64,000 nt of DNA from Hyphomicrobium sp. D-2 (GCF_029872155.1 NZ_JARXLA010000005.1:124001-188000); one strand, 5' to 3'; positions 9,319 to 17,252 are shown, numbered from the stretch's first letter. Notes: a model not told the origin generated them from the sequence alone. Translations and numbers: made by a program.

Positions 9319-9900
9319 TCAGGCGTCATTGCGTGAGATGCTGTCCAGAAGCTGGCGGAATACTGGCTTAATGACACTCGGGTCTTTCAGCGCCCATGCA
9401 ACAACGCTGGCGCCCTGCAGTGTGCTGAGCAAAAGCAGAGCGGATCGCTTTGGCGGCGCAAATAATGTGATTTCACCGTTGGCCGCGCCGTTGCGCAGCA
9501 CCGTTTCCAGCCAGTCGACATGCAGCTCGAAAAACGCCTTCACGCGCTTTTGCATGGAAGGGGGCAGATAGGCGGCATCAGCGGCGAGCGCACCACACAG
9601 CGGCATCTGCCCTTCGGCGAGACTGCCCGAAAAGAAATCGCCATAGGCGCGGAGCTGTTTCGTGGCAGCGCCACCGGAGGCCGAAAGCTCGGCAAGCTGA
9701 GCGCGGAAGCGTTCGAGATAATTTTCGATCAGCGCGTTGCCCAGCACTTCCTTGGTGGAAAAGTGATGGTGGATGCTGGCCTTGCGAATGCCGACCCGCT
9801 CCGAAAGATCGCCATAGCTGAAGGCGGCATATCCAAGCGTGCGCACCAGCGTTTCAGCTTCGGCAAGCAGGGCGGTGCGGGTGTCGATGGCATTGCTCAT
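9319..9900 (-). CDS. TetR/AcrR family transcriptional regulator
   Basis: This 193-residue protein has the TetR N-terminal helix-turn-helix (about residues 10-55, including YGDLSERVGIRKASIHHHFSTKEVL), in which the KASIHHHF segment is the recognition helix region, followed by a divergent ligand-binding helical domain. It is the first gene of the minus-strand operon containing the metallohydrolase, the SoxYZ-like carrier and the AhpD-like protein, and starts only two bases from a long inverted repeat. The simplest reading is an autorepressor controlling its own operon. The inducer cannot be predicted; PplC or short-chain alcohol or aldehyde sensing would fit a quinoprotein link but is speculation. 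Confidence 0.9.
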   Translation of the reverse strand: MSNAIDTRTALLAEAETLVRTLGYAAFSYGDLSERVGIRKASIHHHFSTKEVLGNALIENYLERFRAQLAELSASGGAATKQLRAYGDFFSGSLAEGQMPLCGALAADAAYLPPSMQKRVKAFFELHVDWLETVLRNGAANGEITLFAPPKRSALLLLSTLQGASVVAWALKDPSVIKPVFRQLLDSISRNDA

Positions 9901-9902
9901 GG

Positions 9903-9936
9903 CTTGACGCTACCTACCAGTAGGTAGGGCGTCAAG
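9903..9936 (-). promoter_or_regulatory. Inverted repeat, probable TetR operator
   Basis: The core is TACCTAC-CA-GTAGGTA (9911-9926), extended by matching outer arms CTTGACGC (9903-9910) and GCGTCAAG (9929-9936) with two unpaired bases on the right. Fifteen of fifteen arm bases pair. It sits immediately upstream of the TetR start, where a bound repressor would block initiation. TTGAC within it could also be a -35 element. Confidence 0.75.
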
Positions 9937-10229
9937 TGGATTGCACCGTCCGTGTGCAAAACATCCTGGGCGCTAGTGTATGGCGCGTGGTGTCTTTGTG
10001 TTGCGTTGCAGCATAGCTGCGGCGCCAGTGTGAGGTCGCGAGATGGTTCCTATAATCAATTGCGCTCCGCGAGCGTCACCCAAGGCGCCGGGCAAGCTGA
10101 AAGCGTTGTCGGCTTGCATCAAACGTGTGGAATGCAAGTGGTTGAGCCTTCTCACCGAAAGTGATGATTTCCTCCACCGCCGCACCTGCGTAAAGTCGCG
10201 CGCAAAGAAACGGGTTCGGGGGAAGTTCC

Positions 10230-11960
10230 ATGGCTATGGCCGACGCGCAGAAGGCAACGGCGGAGCCGGATAGCGGCATCAGCGGCGAGGAGCGGCGCGT
10301 TATTTTCGCTTCGTCGCTCGGCACGGTGTTCGAGTGGTACGATTTTTATCTCTACGCCACGCTGGCACCGTTCTTTGCCGCGCTGTTCTTTCCGCCGGGC
10401 AACGATACCGCCGCGCTGCTGTCGGCCTTCGCCACCTATGCCGCCGGATTCCTCGTGCGTCCGTTCGGGGCCATCGTCTTCGGCCATCTGGGCGACATCG
10501 TCGGGCGCAAGCACACGTTCCTCATCACCATCCTCGTGATGGGCATCTCCACCTTTGCGGTCGGCCTGCTGCCGACATTCTCCGACAGCACAATCCTCGG
10601 ATACGAGATCCCCGGCATCGGTTGGGCGGCGCCGGTGCTGCTTGTCATCCTGCGCCTGCTGCAAGGCCTGGCGCTCGGTGGCGAATACGGCGGCGCGGCC
10701 ACCTATGTGGCCGAGCATGCGCGGCCACATCGGCGCGGCTTTGCCACGTCGTGGATACAGACAACTGCAACGCTGGGATTCTTTCTGGCGCTCGTCGTCA
10801 TCGGTCTGTGCCGGTTCTATTTCTTCGACGCCGAGACTTTTGCCGAATGGGGCTGGCGCGTTGCGTTCCTTGTTTCAATCGCACTGCTGGGATTCTCGGT
10901 TTACATCCGCCTGAAGCTGAATGAGAGCCCTGTGTTCGCGCGCATGAAGGCGGAAGGGAAAGGCTCCAAATCGCCGATCCGCGACAGCTTCTTCCGCTAT
11001 CCGAATAATAAGTTTGCGCTGCTGGCCCTGCTTGGCGCCACGGCGGGGCAGGGTGTGGTGTGGTACACGGGGCAGTTCTATGCGCTGTTCTTCCTCACCA
11101 TCACCACCAAGGTTGATCCGCTCTATGCCTATATGCTGATCGCTGGCTCGCTGATCATCGGCACTCCGTTCTTCATTTTCTTCGGCTGGCTGAGCGACCG
11201 GATCGGCCGCGTCAAGATCATCCTTGCCGGCTGTCTGATTGCGGCGCTGACCTACTTCCCGCTGTTCGGATTGCTGGCGCAGTCGGCCAATCCTGATCTG
11301 GCTGCTTTCCAGCAGCGGACGACCATCACGCTCAGCGTCGATCCTGCGCAATGTAACTTCCATATCTTCGTCGGGCCGTGGTCGCAGTTCACCGAATGCG
11401 ATCGCGCGAAGGATCACATCAGCAAGCTCGGCGTTTCATTTGAGACGCACGATGGCGGAGCAGGCGCGCCGGTTGTGCTGAACATCAACGGTACCGAAGT
11501 GACGCCCTACACCGCCGACACCTACAACGCGGCGCTGGTCGCGGCAGGTTATCCGAACCTTAAGGCGGAGCAGGTTGAAGGCCGCACGGTGTTCACGCCC
11601 ATCCCGGCCGATCCGGACAAGATCGCGTGGGGCACAGTGCTGGCGATCCTGTCGTTGTTCCTGATCTACGTGGCGATGGTGTATGGCCCGATAGCGGCGT
11701 TCCTGGTCGAACTGTTCCCGACGCAGATCCGCTACACCTCGATGTCGCTGCCCTATCACATCGGCAACGGCTGGTTTGGCGGCATGCTGCCATTGCTGGC
11801 GACGGCAATCGTGGCATGGTCCGGCAACATCTATGCCGGGCTCTGGTATCCGGTCATCGTGGCGCTGGTCACATTCGTGATCGGTCTGCTGTTCCTGCCG
11901 GAAACGAAGGACCGCGATCTGGACGATGTGTCAGGCAGCCGGACTGATGCCACGGGGTGA
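10230..11960 (+). CDS. MFS transporter, metabolite:H+ symporter (MHS) type
   Basis: This 576-residue inner-membrane protein has the MHS pattern: a first helix with SSLGTVFEWYDFYLYATL, the motif GHLGDIVGRKHTF after helix 2, RLLQGLALGGEYGGAATYVAEH in helix 4, and SDRIGRVKI in the second half. Characterised relatives import dicarboxylates, alpha-ketoglutarate, proline or betaine. Compared with the usual 430-450 residues it contains an extra hydrophilic segment of about 110 residues (about 355-465) between helices of the second half, predicted to face the periplasm. A strong GGGGGAAG ribosome site precedes the ATG. It is transcribed alone and away from the TetR operon. The substrate is unknown. 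Confidence 0.88.
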   Translation: MAMADAQKATAEPDSGISGEERRVIFASSLGTVFEWYDFYLYATLAPFFAALFFPPGNDTAALLSAFATYAAGFLVRPFGAIVFGHLGDIVGRKHTFLITILVMGISTFAVGLLPTFSDSTILGYEIPGIGWAAPVLLVILRLLQGLALGGEYGGAATYVAEHARPHRRGFATSWIQTTATLGFFLALVVIGLCRFYFFDAETFAEWGWRVAFLVSIALLGFSVYIRLKLNESPVFARMKAEGKGSKSPIRDSFFRYPNNKFALLALLGATAGQGVVWYTGQFYALFFLTITTKVDPLYAYMLIAGSLIIGTPFFIFFGWLSDRIGRVKIILAGCLIAALTYFPLFGLLAQSANPDLAAFQQRTTITLSVDPAQCNFHIFVGPWSQFTECDRAKDHISKLGVSFETHDGGAGAPVVLNINGTEVTPYTADTYNAALVAAGYPNLKAEQVEGRTVFTPIPADPDKIAWGTVLAILSLFLIYVAMVYGPIAAFLVELFPTQIRYTSMSLPYHIGNGWFGGMLPLLATAIVAWSGNIYAGLWYPVIVALVTFVIGLLFLPETKDRDLDDVSGSRTDATG

Positions 11961-12030
11961 CAGCACTTGTTCGTTTGCCCGTGGCGCGTCAGGTGGATGT
12001 GGAGAAATGAAGTCCGGGATCGGATCTTTT

Positions 12031-12044
12031 TAACCAAACGGTTA
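12031..12044. promoter_or_regulatory. Short palindrome upstream of a secreted-protein gene
   Basis: TAACC-AAAC-GGTTA is a perfect 5-bp inverted repeat directly followed by TAGATAAT, which resembles a -10 box. It lies 70 bases before the start of the small secreted protein and could be an operator, but the arms are short and no regulator is adjacent. Confidence 0.35.
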
Positions 12045-12114
12045 GATAATGGGGCACTGGCGCGCCGGTGTGACTGTCGGCGTGCGTTGATCCGACTGCT
12101 GGCAGGAGACAGTT

Positions 12115-12447
12115 ATGACAAGCCGTTGGTTTCAGTGTTTTGTCTGCGCGGCGGTTGCACTTGTGACCGCATCGGCGATGGCAATGTCCTTCGCCCCCGC
12201 TGCGATGGCGGACGGCTATTGGCATGGCGATCGCGGCAGCAGCGCGCCACGGGCGTATCGCTCGCGTCCGTACGTGGTGAAGCGCTTTTATAACCCGAAC
12301 GGCATTCCCGGCTTCCGCGGGCCAATTCGCTATTACAGCAGCAACAATCCCTGCACTTACGGCGATTGTCAGTGTCTGCGCGGCGTCGCACTGCGCACCG
12401 GCAATCAGGTCTGGTGGGATCGCTATCAGGCGTGCAGCGGCGGTTGA
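12115..12447 (+). CDS. Small secreted protein of unknown function
   Basis: The 110-residue product starts with a clear signal peptide (about 1-32, ending AMA) after an AGGAG ribosome site. The mature part is small, basic and rich in Tyr, Arg and Gly, with cysteines in NPCTYGDCQCLRG and near the C-terminus, which suggests disulfides in the periplasm. I do not recognise a named family, though small Tyr/Arg-rich exported proteins of this kind are frequent in Hyphomicrobiales. A strong terminator follows, so it is a single-gene transcript. Confidence 0.75.
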   Translation: MTSRWFQCFVCAAVALVTASAMAMSFAPAAMADGYWHGDRGSSAPRAYRSRPYVVKRFYNPNGIPGFRGPIRYYSSNNPCTYGDCQCLRGVALRTGNQVWWDRYQACSGG

Positions 12448-12483
12448 GTGCGGATCACTGGCACGCTGCGAACTTGAGACAAT

Positions 12484-12517
12484 AAAAAGCCCGGCCGCTG
12501 TTCGCGCCGGGCTTTTT
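12484..12517. terminator. Bidirectional terminator
   Basis: A 12-bp stem (12484-12495 with 12506-12517), with A5 on the left and T5 on the right, lies between the secreted-protein gene and the convergent HIT gene and serves both. Confidence 0.9.
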
Positions 12518-12536
12518 AAGTTTGCTGGGTTTGCCG

Positions 12537-12959
12537 CTAACCGGCGAGCGCGGCGCGCACCTTCTCGGCGTGTGCTGCCAGTATTTCAGGCTTTTCCATG
12601 TCGCGGCCGTGGGCCTGCAACGGTATGCCCTCATGACGCGGGATGATGTGGAAATGCAGGTGGAACACAGTCTGCCCGCCGGCCGGCTCGTTGAACTGCA
12701 TGACGGTTACACCATCAGCGTCGAACGCTTTCGTCACCGCTTTGCCGATCCGCTGCAGCAGTGGCGCGATTTTTCCGAGCACTGCGGGGGCGGCATCAAG
12801 CAGATTGCGCGATGCAGCTTTCGGCACCACCAGCGTGTGGCCCGGCGCCTGGGGCATCACGTCCATGAATACAATCGCGTCGTCATCTTCATATACGCGA
12901 TGGGATGGGATTTCGCCGCGCAGGATCTTCGCGAACACGTTGCTGTCGTCGTAGGACAT
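12537..12959 (-). CDS. HIT family nucleotide-binding protein
   Basis: This 140-residue protein is a histidine-triad hydrolase or transferase. The triad motif is intact in HLHFHIIPR (H100, H102, H104), with the preceding CDE-type N-terminal half beginning NVFAKILRGEIPSHRVYEDD. Family members of the Hint/protein kinase C inhibitor-like branch hydrolyse adenosine phosphoramidates; the physiological substrate in bacteria is mostly unknown. It is a single gene convergent with the secreted-protein gene and upstream of nothing obviously related. Cytoplasmic. Confidence 0.92.
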   Translation of the reverse strand: MSYDDSNVFAKILRGEIPSHRVYEDDDAIVFMDVMPQAPGHTLVVPKAASRNLLDAAPAVLGKIAPLLQRIGKAVTKAFDADGVTVMQFNEPAGGQTVFHLHFHIIPRHEGIPLQAHGRDMEKPEILAAHAEKVRAALAG

Positions 12960-13063
12960 GGGGCCTCCAAAACGGAAAGTCGCGCAACTGCGCGGGGCTG
13001 TTAAATCGGATCGCTGGCGTTGCCGTCAAGGAGCATTGGCGCAACGGGTTAGCCGCGATGGGT

Positions 13064-14371
13064 TCACTCATCCGGGGGCGCGTTGTCTTTGCGATAGGGG
13101 CCGAGCTCAGCCAGCAACGCGGAATCCTCCGCCACCGCTTCGCGCTCTGATTTCAGATAACGTGCAATGGCGCGCCGTAATCCCGGATCGGCAATGAGAT
13201 GCGCCGAATAGGTGGTGACGGGCATGTAGCCGCGCGCCAGCTTGTGTTCGCCCTGCGCGCCCGCTTCAACGCGTTTGAGACCATGCGCGATCGCATAGTC
13301 GATCGCCTGATAATAGCAGAGCTCGAAATGCAAAAACGGGTGATGCTCGATCGCGCCCCAATAGCGACCATAGAGGCAGTCGCCGCCGATGAGGTTGAGC
13401 GCGCCCGCGATGTATTCGCCGTCGCGCTTCGCCATCACCAGCAGACAATGCTCGGCCATGGCTTTGCCGAGCAGCGAGAAGAAGCGGCGGTTGAGATAGG
13501 GCGTGCCCCACTTGCGGTTGCCGGTATCGATGTAAAACCGGAAAAACGCGTCCCAATGTTCTTCCGTGATGTCCGAGCCGGTCAGATGCTCAACGGTGAT
13601 GCCGTTCGCCAGCGCTTCGCTACGCTCTTTGCGCAAGGCCTTGCGCTTGCGCGACGCGAGCGAGGCGAGAAAATCGTCGAAGGTGCGATAGCCGTCGTTG
13701 CGCCAGTGGAATTGCTGACCGGTCCGCTGCAGCAGCCCCAGTTCGCCCAGCGTGCGCCATTCGTCTTCCGGCAGAAACGTAACGTGCACGGATGACGCTT
13801 CCATGCGCCGGGCAAGTTCCGCCGCTGCCGCCGCGAGCGTCTGGCGATGCCGATCCGCATCGGGGCCGGGGCGCACCAGTAATCGCGGGCCGGGCACCGG
13901 CGTGAACGGCACAGCAATTTGCAGCTTGGGATAATAACTGCCGCCCGCCTGCTCATAGGCAGCGGCCCAGGAATGATCGAACACATATTCGCCAGCGCTA
14001 TGCAGCTTCACATAACACGGCGCACAGGCGACGATGTTGCCGCCGCCATCACTCCCGCTATCGCCATCGTTGTCGCTGTCCGCACCGCCATCATCACGGC
14101 CGTTGTCATCGGCGATCAGAATATGCTGTGGCAGCCAGCCGGTGCGCTGCGGTCCGACGCAATCGGATTCCTCCAGCGCCTTCAGAAAACGATGCGACAC
14201 AAACGGATTGAACGTTGTCGCATCCGGATTGGCGCAGGCGTCCCAGGCTTCGGCGTCCACGTCAGCAATGCGCGCAACGATATTGGCGACGACGGAAGAC
14301 TTAGGAGGAGCCTCCGCGCCTTCTGACGGGTTTTCCTGCTCAATCCGGTTGTCGTGCCGTTCATTGTCCAT
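13064..14371 (-). CDS. COG3146-type N-acyltransferase (GNAT fold) with a low-complexity insert
   Basis: The protein matches the predicted peptidogalycan/GNAT acyltransferases of COG3146. Recognisable blocks are ATTFNPFVSHRFLKALEES, the acceptor-side segment EYVFDHSWAAAYEQAGG, and the C-terminal HFELCYYQAIDYAIAHGLKR followed by EAGAQGEHKLARGY. Two features are odd: a hydrophilic N-terminal extension of about 30 residues, and an Asp/Gly/Ser/Asn-only insert of about 25 residues (14036-14110) in a loop that is short in relatives. I chose the ATG at 14371; a GTG at 14422, four bases after the upstream gene's stop, is also possible and would couple translation. It follows the glycerophosphodiesterase gene on the same strand. 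The substrate is unknown. Confidence 0.82.
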   Translation of the reverse strand: MDNERHDNRIEQENPSEGAEAPPKSSVVANIVARIADVDAEAWDACANPDATTFNPFVSHRFLKALEESDCVGPQRTGWLPQHILIADDNGRDDGGADSDNDGDSGSDGGGNIVACAPCYVKLHSAGEYVFDHSWAAAYEQAGGSYYPKLQIAVPFTPVPGPRLLVRPGPDADRHRQTLAAAAAELARRMEASSVHVTFLPEDEWRTLGELGLLQRTGQQFHWRNDGYRTFDDFLASLASRKRKALRKERSEALANGITVEHLTGSDITEEHWDAFFRFYIDTGNRKWGTPYLNRRFFSLLGKAMAEHCLLVMAKRDGEYIAGALNLIGGDCLYGRYWGAIEHHPFLHFELCYYQAIDYAIAHGLKRVEAGAQGEHKLARGYMPVTTYSAHLIADPGLRRAIARYLKSEREAVAEDSALLAELGPYRKDNAPPDE

Positions 14372-14426
14372 CGACGATGCCTGCTTTCGTCGCGTTGATG
14401 CTGCGGCCCACGCCCTGAGCACCTAT

Positions 14427-15182
14427 TCAGGGTTCATAGCCCTCGAATATCGGGGCGTCGGCCCATTGCGCCGCCGTTGCGCGCTGCTCCTCGGTACGCA
14501 CAGTCCACGTGGAAAGCGGGATGTTTGCAACCTCGCGCACATAGCGGGTCACGTTGGTCGGCAGGGCGTTGACGTCGTAGGCATAGAAGTCGGGGGCGGC
14601 TGGCCCCGATTCAAGCAGGTGCGTCAGGTCGTGAGCGCGGGCGGCACCCAACTTGTCACGCCACCAGCATTCGCCAACGAATTGACCGGCAACGATGCCG
14701 CGCGGAATGTCAGGCGCCAGCGCGCGCACGGCGGTCATCACGGCCGGGTCAAACGACATCAGCGCGGCGGCACCGCGATAGGCGCCTACCTGTTCGGTGA
14801 TGGCGCGCAGGAAGGTGGCGTCCGGTGCATCCCATTCGCTCTTGATCTCGATCAGCAGCGGCACGCGGCCAGCTACCAGCTCCAGCAGGTCGGCGAGGGC
14901 GATCACGCCGCTTGCGCCCGCACAGTTGCGATAGCGCAGCGTTTTCAGTTCGTCGGCGCTGCGTGTCGCAACCGCGCCGTCACCATCAATCAAGCGTTCC
15001 AAAGTCAGGTCGTGGAACACCATCGGCGTGCCATCGCGGGCAGGGCGCAGATCGCACTCGATGCCATAGCCGCGCGCGATCGCCGCTTCGAATGCCGGAG
15101 CTGTGTTCTCGATTATTCCGCGCGCTGCATCGTGCAGGCCGCGATGCGCAATCGGCTTCAGAAAGGCTGTGCGATCGCGCAT
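14427..15182 (-). CDS. Glycerophosphodiester phosphodiesterase
   Basis: This cytoplasmic GDPD-family enzyme hydrolyses glycerophosphodiesters to glycerol-3-phosphate and an alcohol. The TIM-barrel signature is present: HRG (13-15), ENTAPAF (25-31), the metal ligands in ECDLRPARDG (E42, D44) and VFHDLTLERL (H57), then PLLIEIKSE. There is no signal peptide, so it is the intracellular UgpQ-like type. The length of 251 residues is normal. It lies directly upstream of the COG3146 acyltransferase and downstream of ridA, but a strong terminator separates it from ridA. Confidence 0.92.
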   Translation of the reverse strand: MRDRTAFLKPIAHRGLHDAARGIIENTAPAFEAAIARGYGIECDLRPARDGTPMVFHDLTLERLIDGDGAVATRSADELKTLRYRNCAGASGVIALADLLELVAGRVPLLIEIKSEWDAPDATFLRAITEQVGAYRGAAALMSFDPAVMTAVRALAPDIPRGIVAGQFVGECWWRDKLGAARAHDLTHLLESGPAAPDFYAYDVNALPTNVTRYVREVANIPLSTWTVRTEEQRATAAQWADAPIFEGYEP

Positions 15183-15214
15183 GGGGTGGCCTCACCCGAG
15201 GGCTCTGACAGGAG

Positions 15215-15251
15215 AAAAAACTGCGGGCACCCTGCCGAAGGCTGCCCGCAG
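15215..15251 (-). terminator. Rho-independent terminator of ridA
   Basis: Read on the minus strand, a 9-bp stem CTGCGGGCA/TGCCCGCAG (15243-15251 with 15221-15229) is followed by six T. It ends 17 bases past the ridA stop and insulates ridA from the phosphodiesterase gene. Confidence 0.85.
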
Positions 15252-15267
15252 TGCCATGTTAGCCCGA

Positions 15268-15735
15268 TCAGGGGGCAAACTGGATGATAGCATCGATCTC
15301 AACCGCGCAACCCAGTGGCAGACTGGAGACGCCAACGGCGGCACGCGTGTGGCGGCCGGCATCGCCCAGAATTTCGACCATCACGTCCGATGCGCCGTTG
15401 ATGACCTGCGGATGATCGGTAAAGTCGGGCGCTGAATTGACGAAGCCGGTCAGGCGCACGATCTGCTGGATGCGATCCAGGCGCCCCAGGGCCGCGCGAG
15501 CCTGGGCCAGAATATTCAACGCGCAGTGGCGTGCGGCTTCCTGCCCCTGTGCCACTGCCATGTTGTTGCCGAGACATCCACGAATGATACTGCCATCCGC
15601 CGCCTTGGAAACCTGGCCGGACACGTAGAGAAGATTTCCGGACAGCAGGGTTGGCACATAATTGGCGACTGGACTGGCCGCCTCGGGAAGTACAATGCCC
15701 AACGTTGCCAGCCGTGCCTCGATCTTGTCGTCCAT
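15268..15735 (-). CDS. RidA/YjgF family protein
   Basis: RidA-family enzymes hydrolyse reactive enamine and imine intermediates to ketoacids and ammonia, and act as cytoplasmic trimers. This member, 155 residues from the chosen start, has the longer bacterial form with blocks LLYVSGQVSKAADGSIIRG, ARHCALNILAQARAALG and SLPLGCAVEIDAI near the C-terminus. The Arg that usually binds the substrate carboxylate (R in the motif before AVGV) appears to be present in HTRAAVGVSSLP. I start at the ATG at 15735, which has GAGGAT upstream; a longer frame to 15840 adds only a Pro/Ala/Lys-rich stretch. Confidence 0.9.
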   Translation of the reverse strand: MDDKIEARLATLGIVLPEAASPVANYVPTLLSGNLLYVSGQVSKAADGSIIRGCLGNNMAVAQGQEAARHCALNILAQARAALGRLDRIQQIVRLTGFVNSAPDFTDHPQVINGASDVMVEILGDAGRHTRAAVGVSSLPLGCAVEIDAIIQFAP

Positions 15736-15905
15736 TCCGGTATCCTCAGGTTCGGGCGGCCTGCTAGCGGCCGCTTTCGCTCGCGGGCGTCTTTTTGGGC
15801 CCGTGGCAGGGGGCTTGGCAAGGGCCTGCGTAGCGGGCACAGGGGTATTCCGGCGCTTAACCTCTCCGGGTTAGGGTGTCGGGCAAGAAACGACCGCGAG
15901 GAAGA

Positions 15906-16796
15906 ATGTTCCACCTAGCCAAGGTACTGGTCGCCGGCGCATTGGGCGTGGCGGCGATGGCTGCACCTTTGGGTGATCTGCAAGCGCAGGTTGCCGGCAG
16001 CGCGGTGCAATTCCGCCCCCATCGGGCCGTCTACGACATCACGTTCGACCACGCGACGCCGGGCTCCGGTGTCGCCGATATGGTTGGCCGCATGGTGTAC
16101 GAGATGGCGGGGTCGGACTGTGGGGAATATGCCCAGTCGATGCGGTTCGTCACCCGCATGACCAATCAGGACGGCGTCTCGCAGGTCAACGATTTGCGCA
16201 CCAACAGCTTCGAAAACGTTCCCAACCACGTGCTGCGGTTTTCGTCGAGCCAGTATGAAAACGAAAAGCAGTCGGAAGCTGCGCAGGGAACGGCCAGCGC
16301 CGGGGGCGACGGAACATTCACGGAAGTGAAGCTGACCAAGCCCAAGAAAAAGACAGTGAAGCTGCCGGCCAGCGTCTATTTCCCGATCCAGCATTCGCTG
16401 GCACTGGTGGAGGCGGCCCGTAAGGGCCAGACGCAGTTCACCGCCAATCTGTTCGATGGCTCAGATAAGGGCGAGAAGTTTTACGAGACCAGTGCGGTGA
16501 TCGGAGCAAAACTTGCCGCGGGCAGCCAGCCTGTGCCGGTAAGCCTGAAAAACGGCGGTGAGCTGAATGCCATCCCGTCCTGGCCGATTGCGATCGGATA
16601 TTTTGAGCCGGGAATGAGCCGGCAGGACATCCTGCCGACCTACGAGCTTTCGTTTCGCTTCTTCGAAAATGGCGTGTCGAGCGGTCTTTATATCGACTAC
16701 GGAGACTTCGCGATCCGTGGCGAACTGAAAGAGCTGACCTTTCTCGACAGCGCCAAGTGCGGCAGCCCCAGCGTGGGCGGATCGTCTAAACGCTGA
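15906..16796 (+). CDS. EipB-family periplasmic envelope integrity protein (DUF1849)
   Basis: The product is an exported beta-spiral protein like EipB of Brucella, which supports cell-envelope integrity. Diagnostic features are FRPHRAVYDITF, GRMVYEM, MRFVTRMTNQDG, LPASVYFPIQHSL and the conserved cysteine pair, in GSDCGEY and DSAKCGS (C72 and C285 from this start), which form a disulfide in EipB. A signal peptide spans about 1-28 (ending LQA). The ATG at 15906 follows a good GAGGA site; an upstream GTG at 15876 lacks one. Its 3' end overlaps the convergent DUF3572 gene by 11 bases. The family binds outer-membrane or peptidoglycan partners; details are inferred. Confidence 0.88.
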   Translation: MFHLAKVLVAGALGVAAMAAPLGDLQAQVAGSAVQFRPHRAVYDITFDHATPGSGVADMVGRMVYEMAGSDCGEYAQSMRFVTRMTNQDGVSQVNDLRTNSFENVPNHVLRFSSSQYENEKQSEAAQGTASAGGDGTFTEVKLTKPKKKTVKLPASVYFPIQHSLALVEAARKGQTQFTANLFDGSDKGEKFYETSAVIGAKLAAGSQPVPVSLKNGGELNAIPSWPIAIGYFEPGMSRQDILPTYELSFRFFENGVSSGLYIDYGDFAIRGELKELTFLDSAKCGSPSVGGSSKR

Positions 16797-17079
16797 TTTC
16801 CGGATCGCCGGTTTCGCCGGCCATCTTGGCTAACGCTCGCCGCGCCGGCGCAATTTCGCCCGGCGGAATGGTTTCTGACGCGCAGAAAACCAGCAGCAGG
16901 CTTTCGTCCTGAAGCAGATAATCCAGCACTGCTGCCAGCATTTCGGGTGCGTGCGCGTTCTCGCGCAGCTCCGCCGGGCCGACGCCTGTCAGGGTTAAGA
17001 AACCCGAAATGCGTTGCGGATCGCTGGCCAGAAACAGCAACGCTGACTCGCCGATGGAATTAGCCCGCTCAGTGTGCAT
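16786..17079 (-). CDS. DUF3572 family protein
   Basis: This 97-residue cytoplasmic protein of unknown function resembles DUF3572, a family largely confined to alphaproteobacteria. Conserved blocks include ALLFLASDPQRISGFLTLTGV and a hydrophobic MLAAVLDYLLQDESLLLVF. It is divergent from divK, an arrangement I recall from other Hyphomicrobiales, so it may share the divK control region. I use the ATG at 17079, which has GAGG/TGAG upstream; a GTG at 17100 would add seven residues. It overlaps eipB at the 3' end. Confidence 0.8.
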   Translation of the reverse strand: MHTERANSIGESALLFLASDPQRISGFLTLTGVGPAELRENAHAPEMLAAVLDYLLQDESLLLVFCASETIPPGEIAPARRALAKMAGETGDPEISV

Positions 17080-17157
17080 CGGTCTCAACCTCGAATTCAC
17101 CTAAAGATCGCAGAATATATGACGTGTCGGCGCGAACGTGTTCCGCTCGGCTATTCA

Positions 17158-17172
17158 TTAACTGTTGGTTAC
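17158..17172. promoter_or_regulatory. Probable CtrA-binding site upstream of divK
   Basis: TTAA-N7-TTAC matches the CtrA box consensus TTAA-N7-TTAA in seven of eight defined positions. It lies about 95 bases before the ATG at 17253 and about 155 before the canonical DivK coding start, between the divergent DUF3572 gene and divK. CtrA control of divK is known in Caulobacter, which makes the site plausible. Confidence 0.55.
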
Positions 17173-17252
17173 GCCTTCGCACGCAAACTCACGATCATTG
17201 TGATGGTGAGAATCGGTGCACAAGTGGGCCAAGGAGTACGAGCTGCAACGCC

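Noticed and set aside
14034-15287. Plus-strand frame of 417 residues opposite the acyltransferase and phosphodiesterase
   Set aside because: It spans parts of two clearly real minus-strand genes, is Arg- and Ser-rich with no domain, and reflects the GC-rich third-position pattern.
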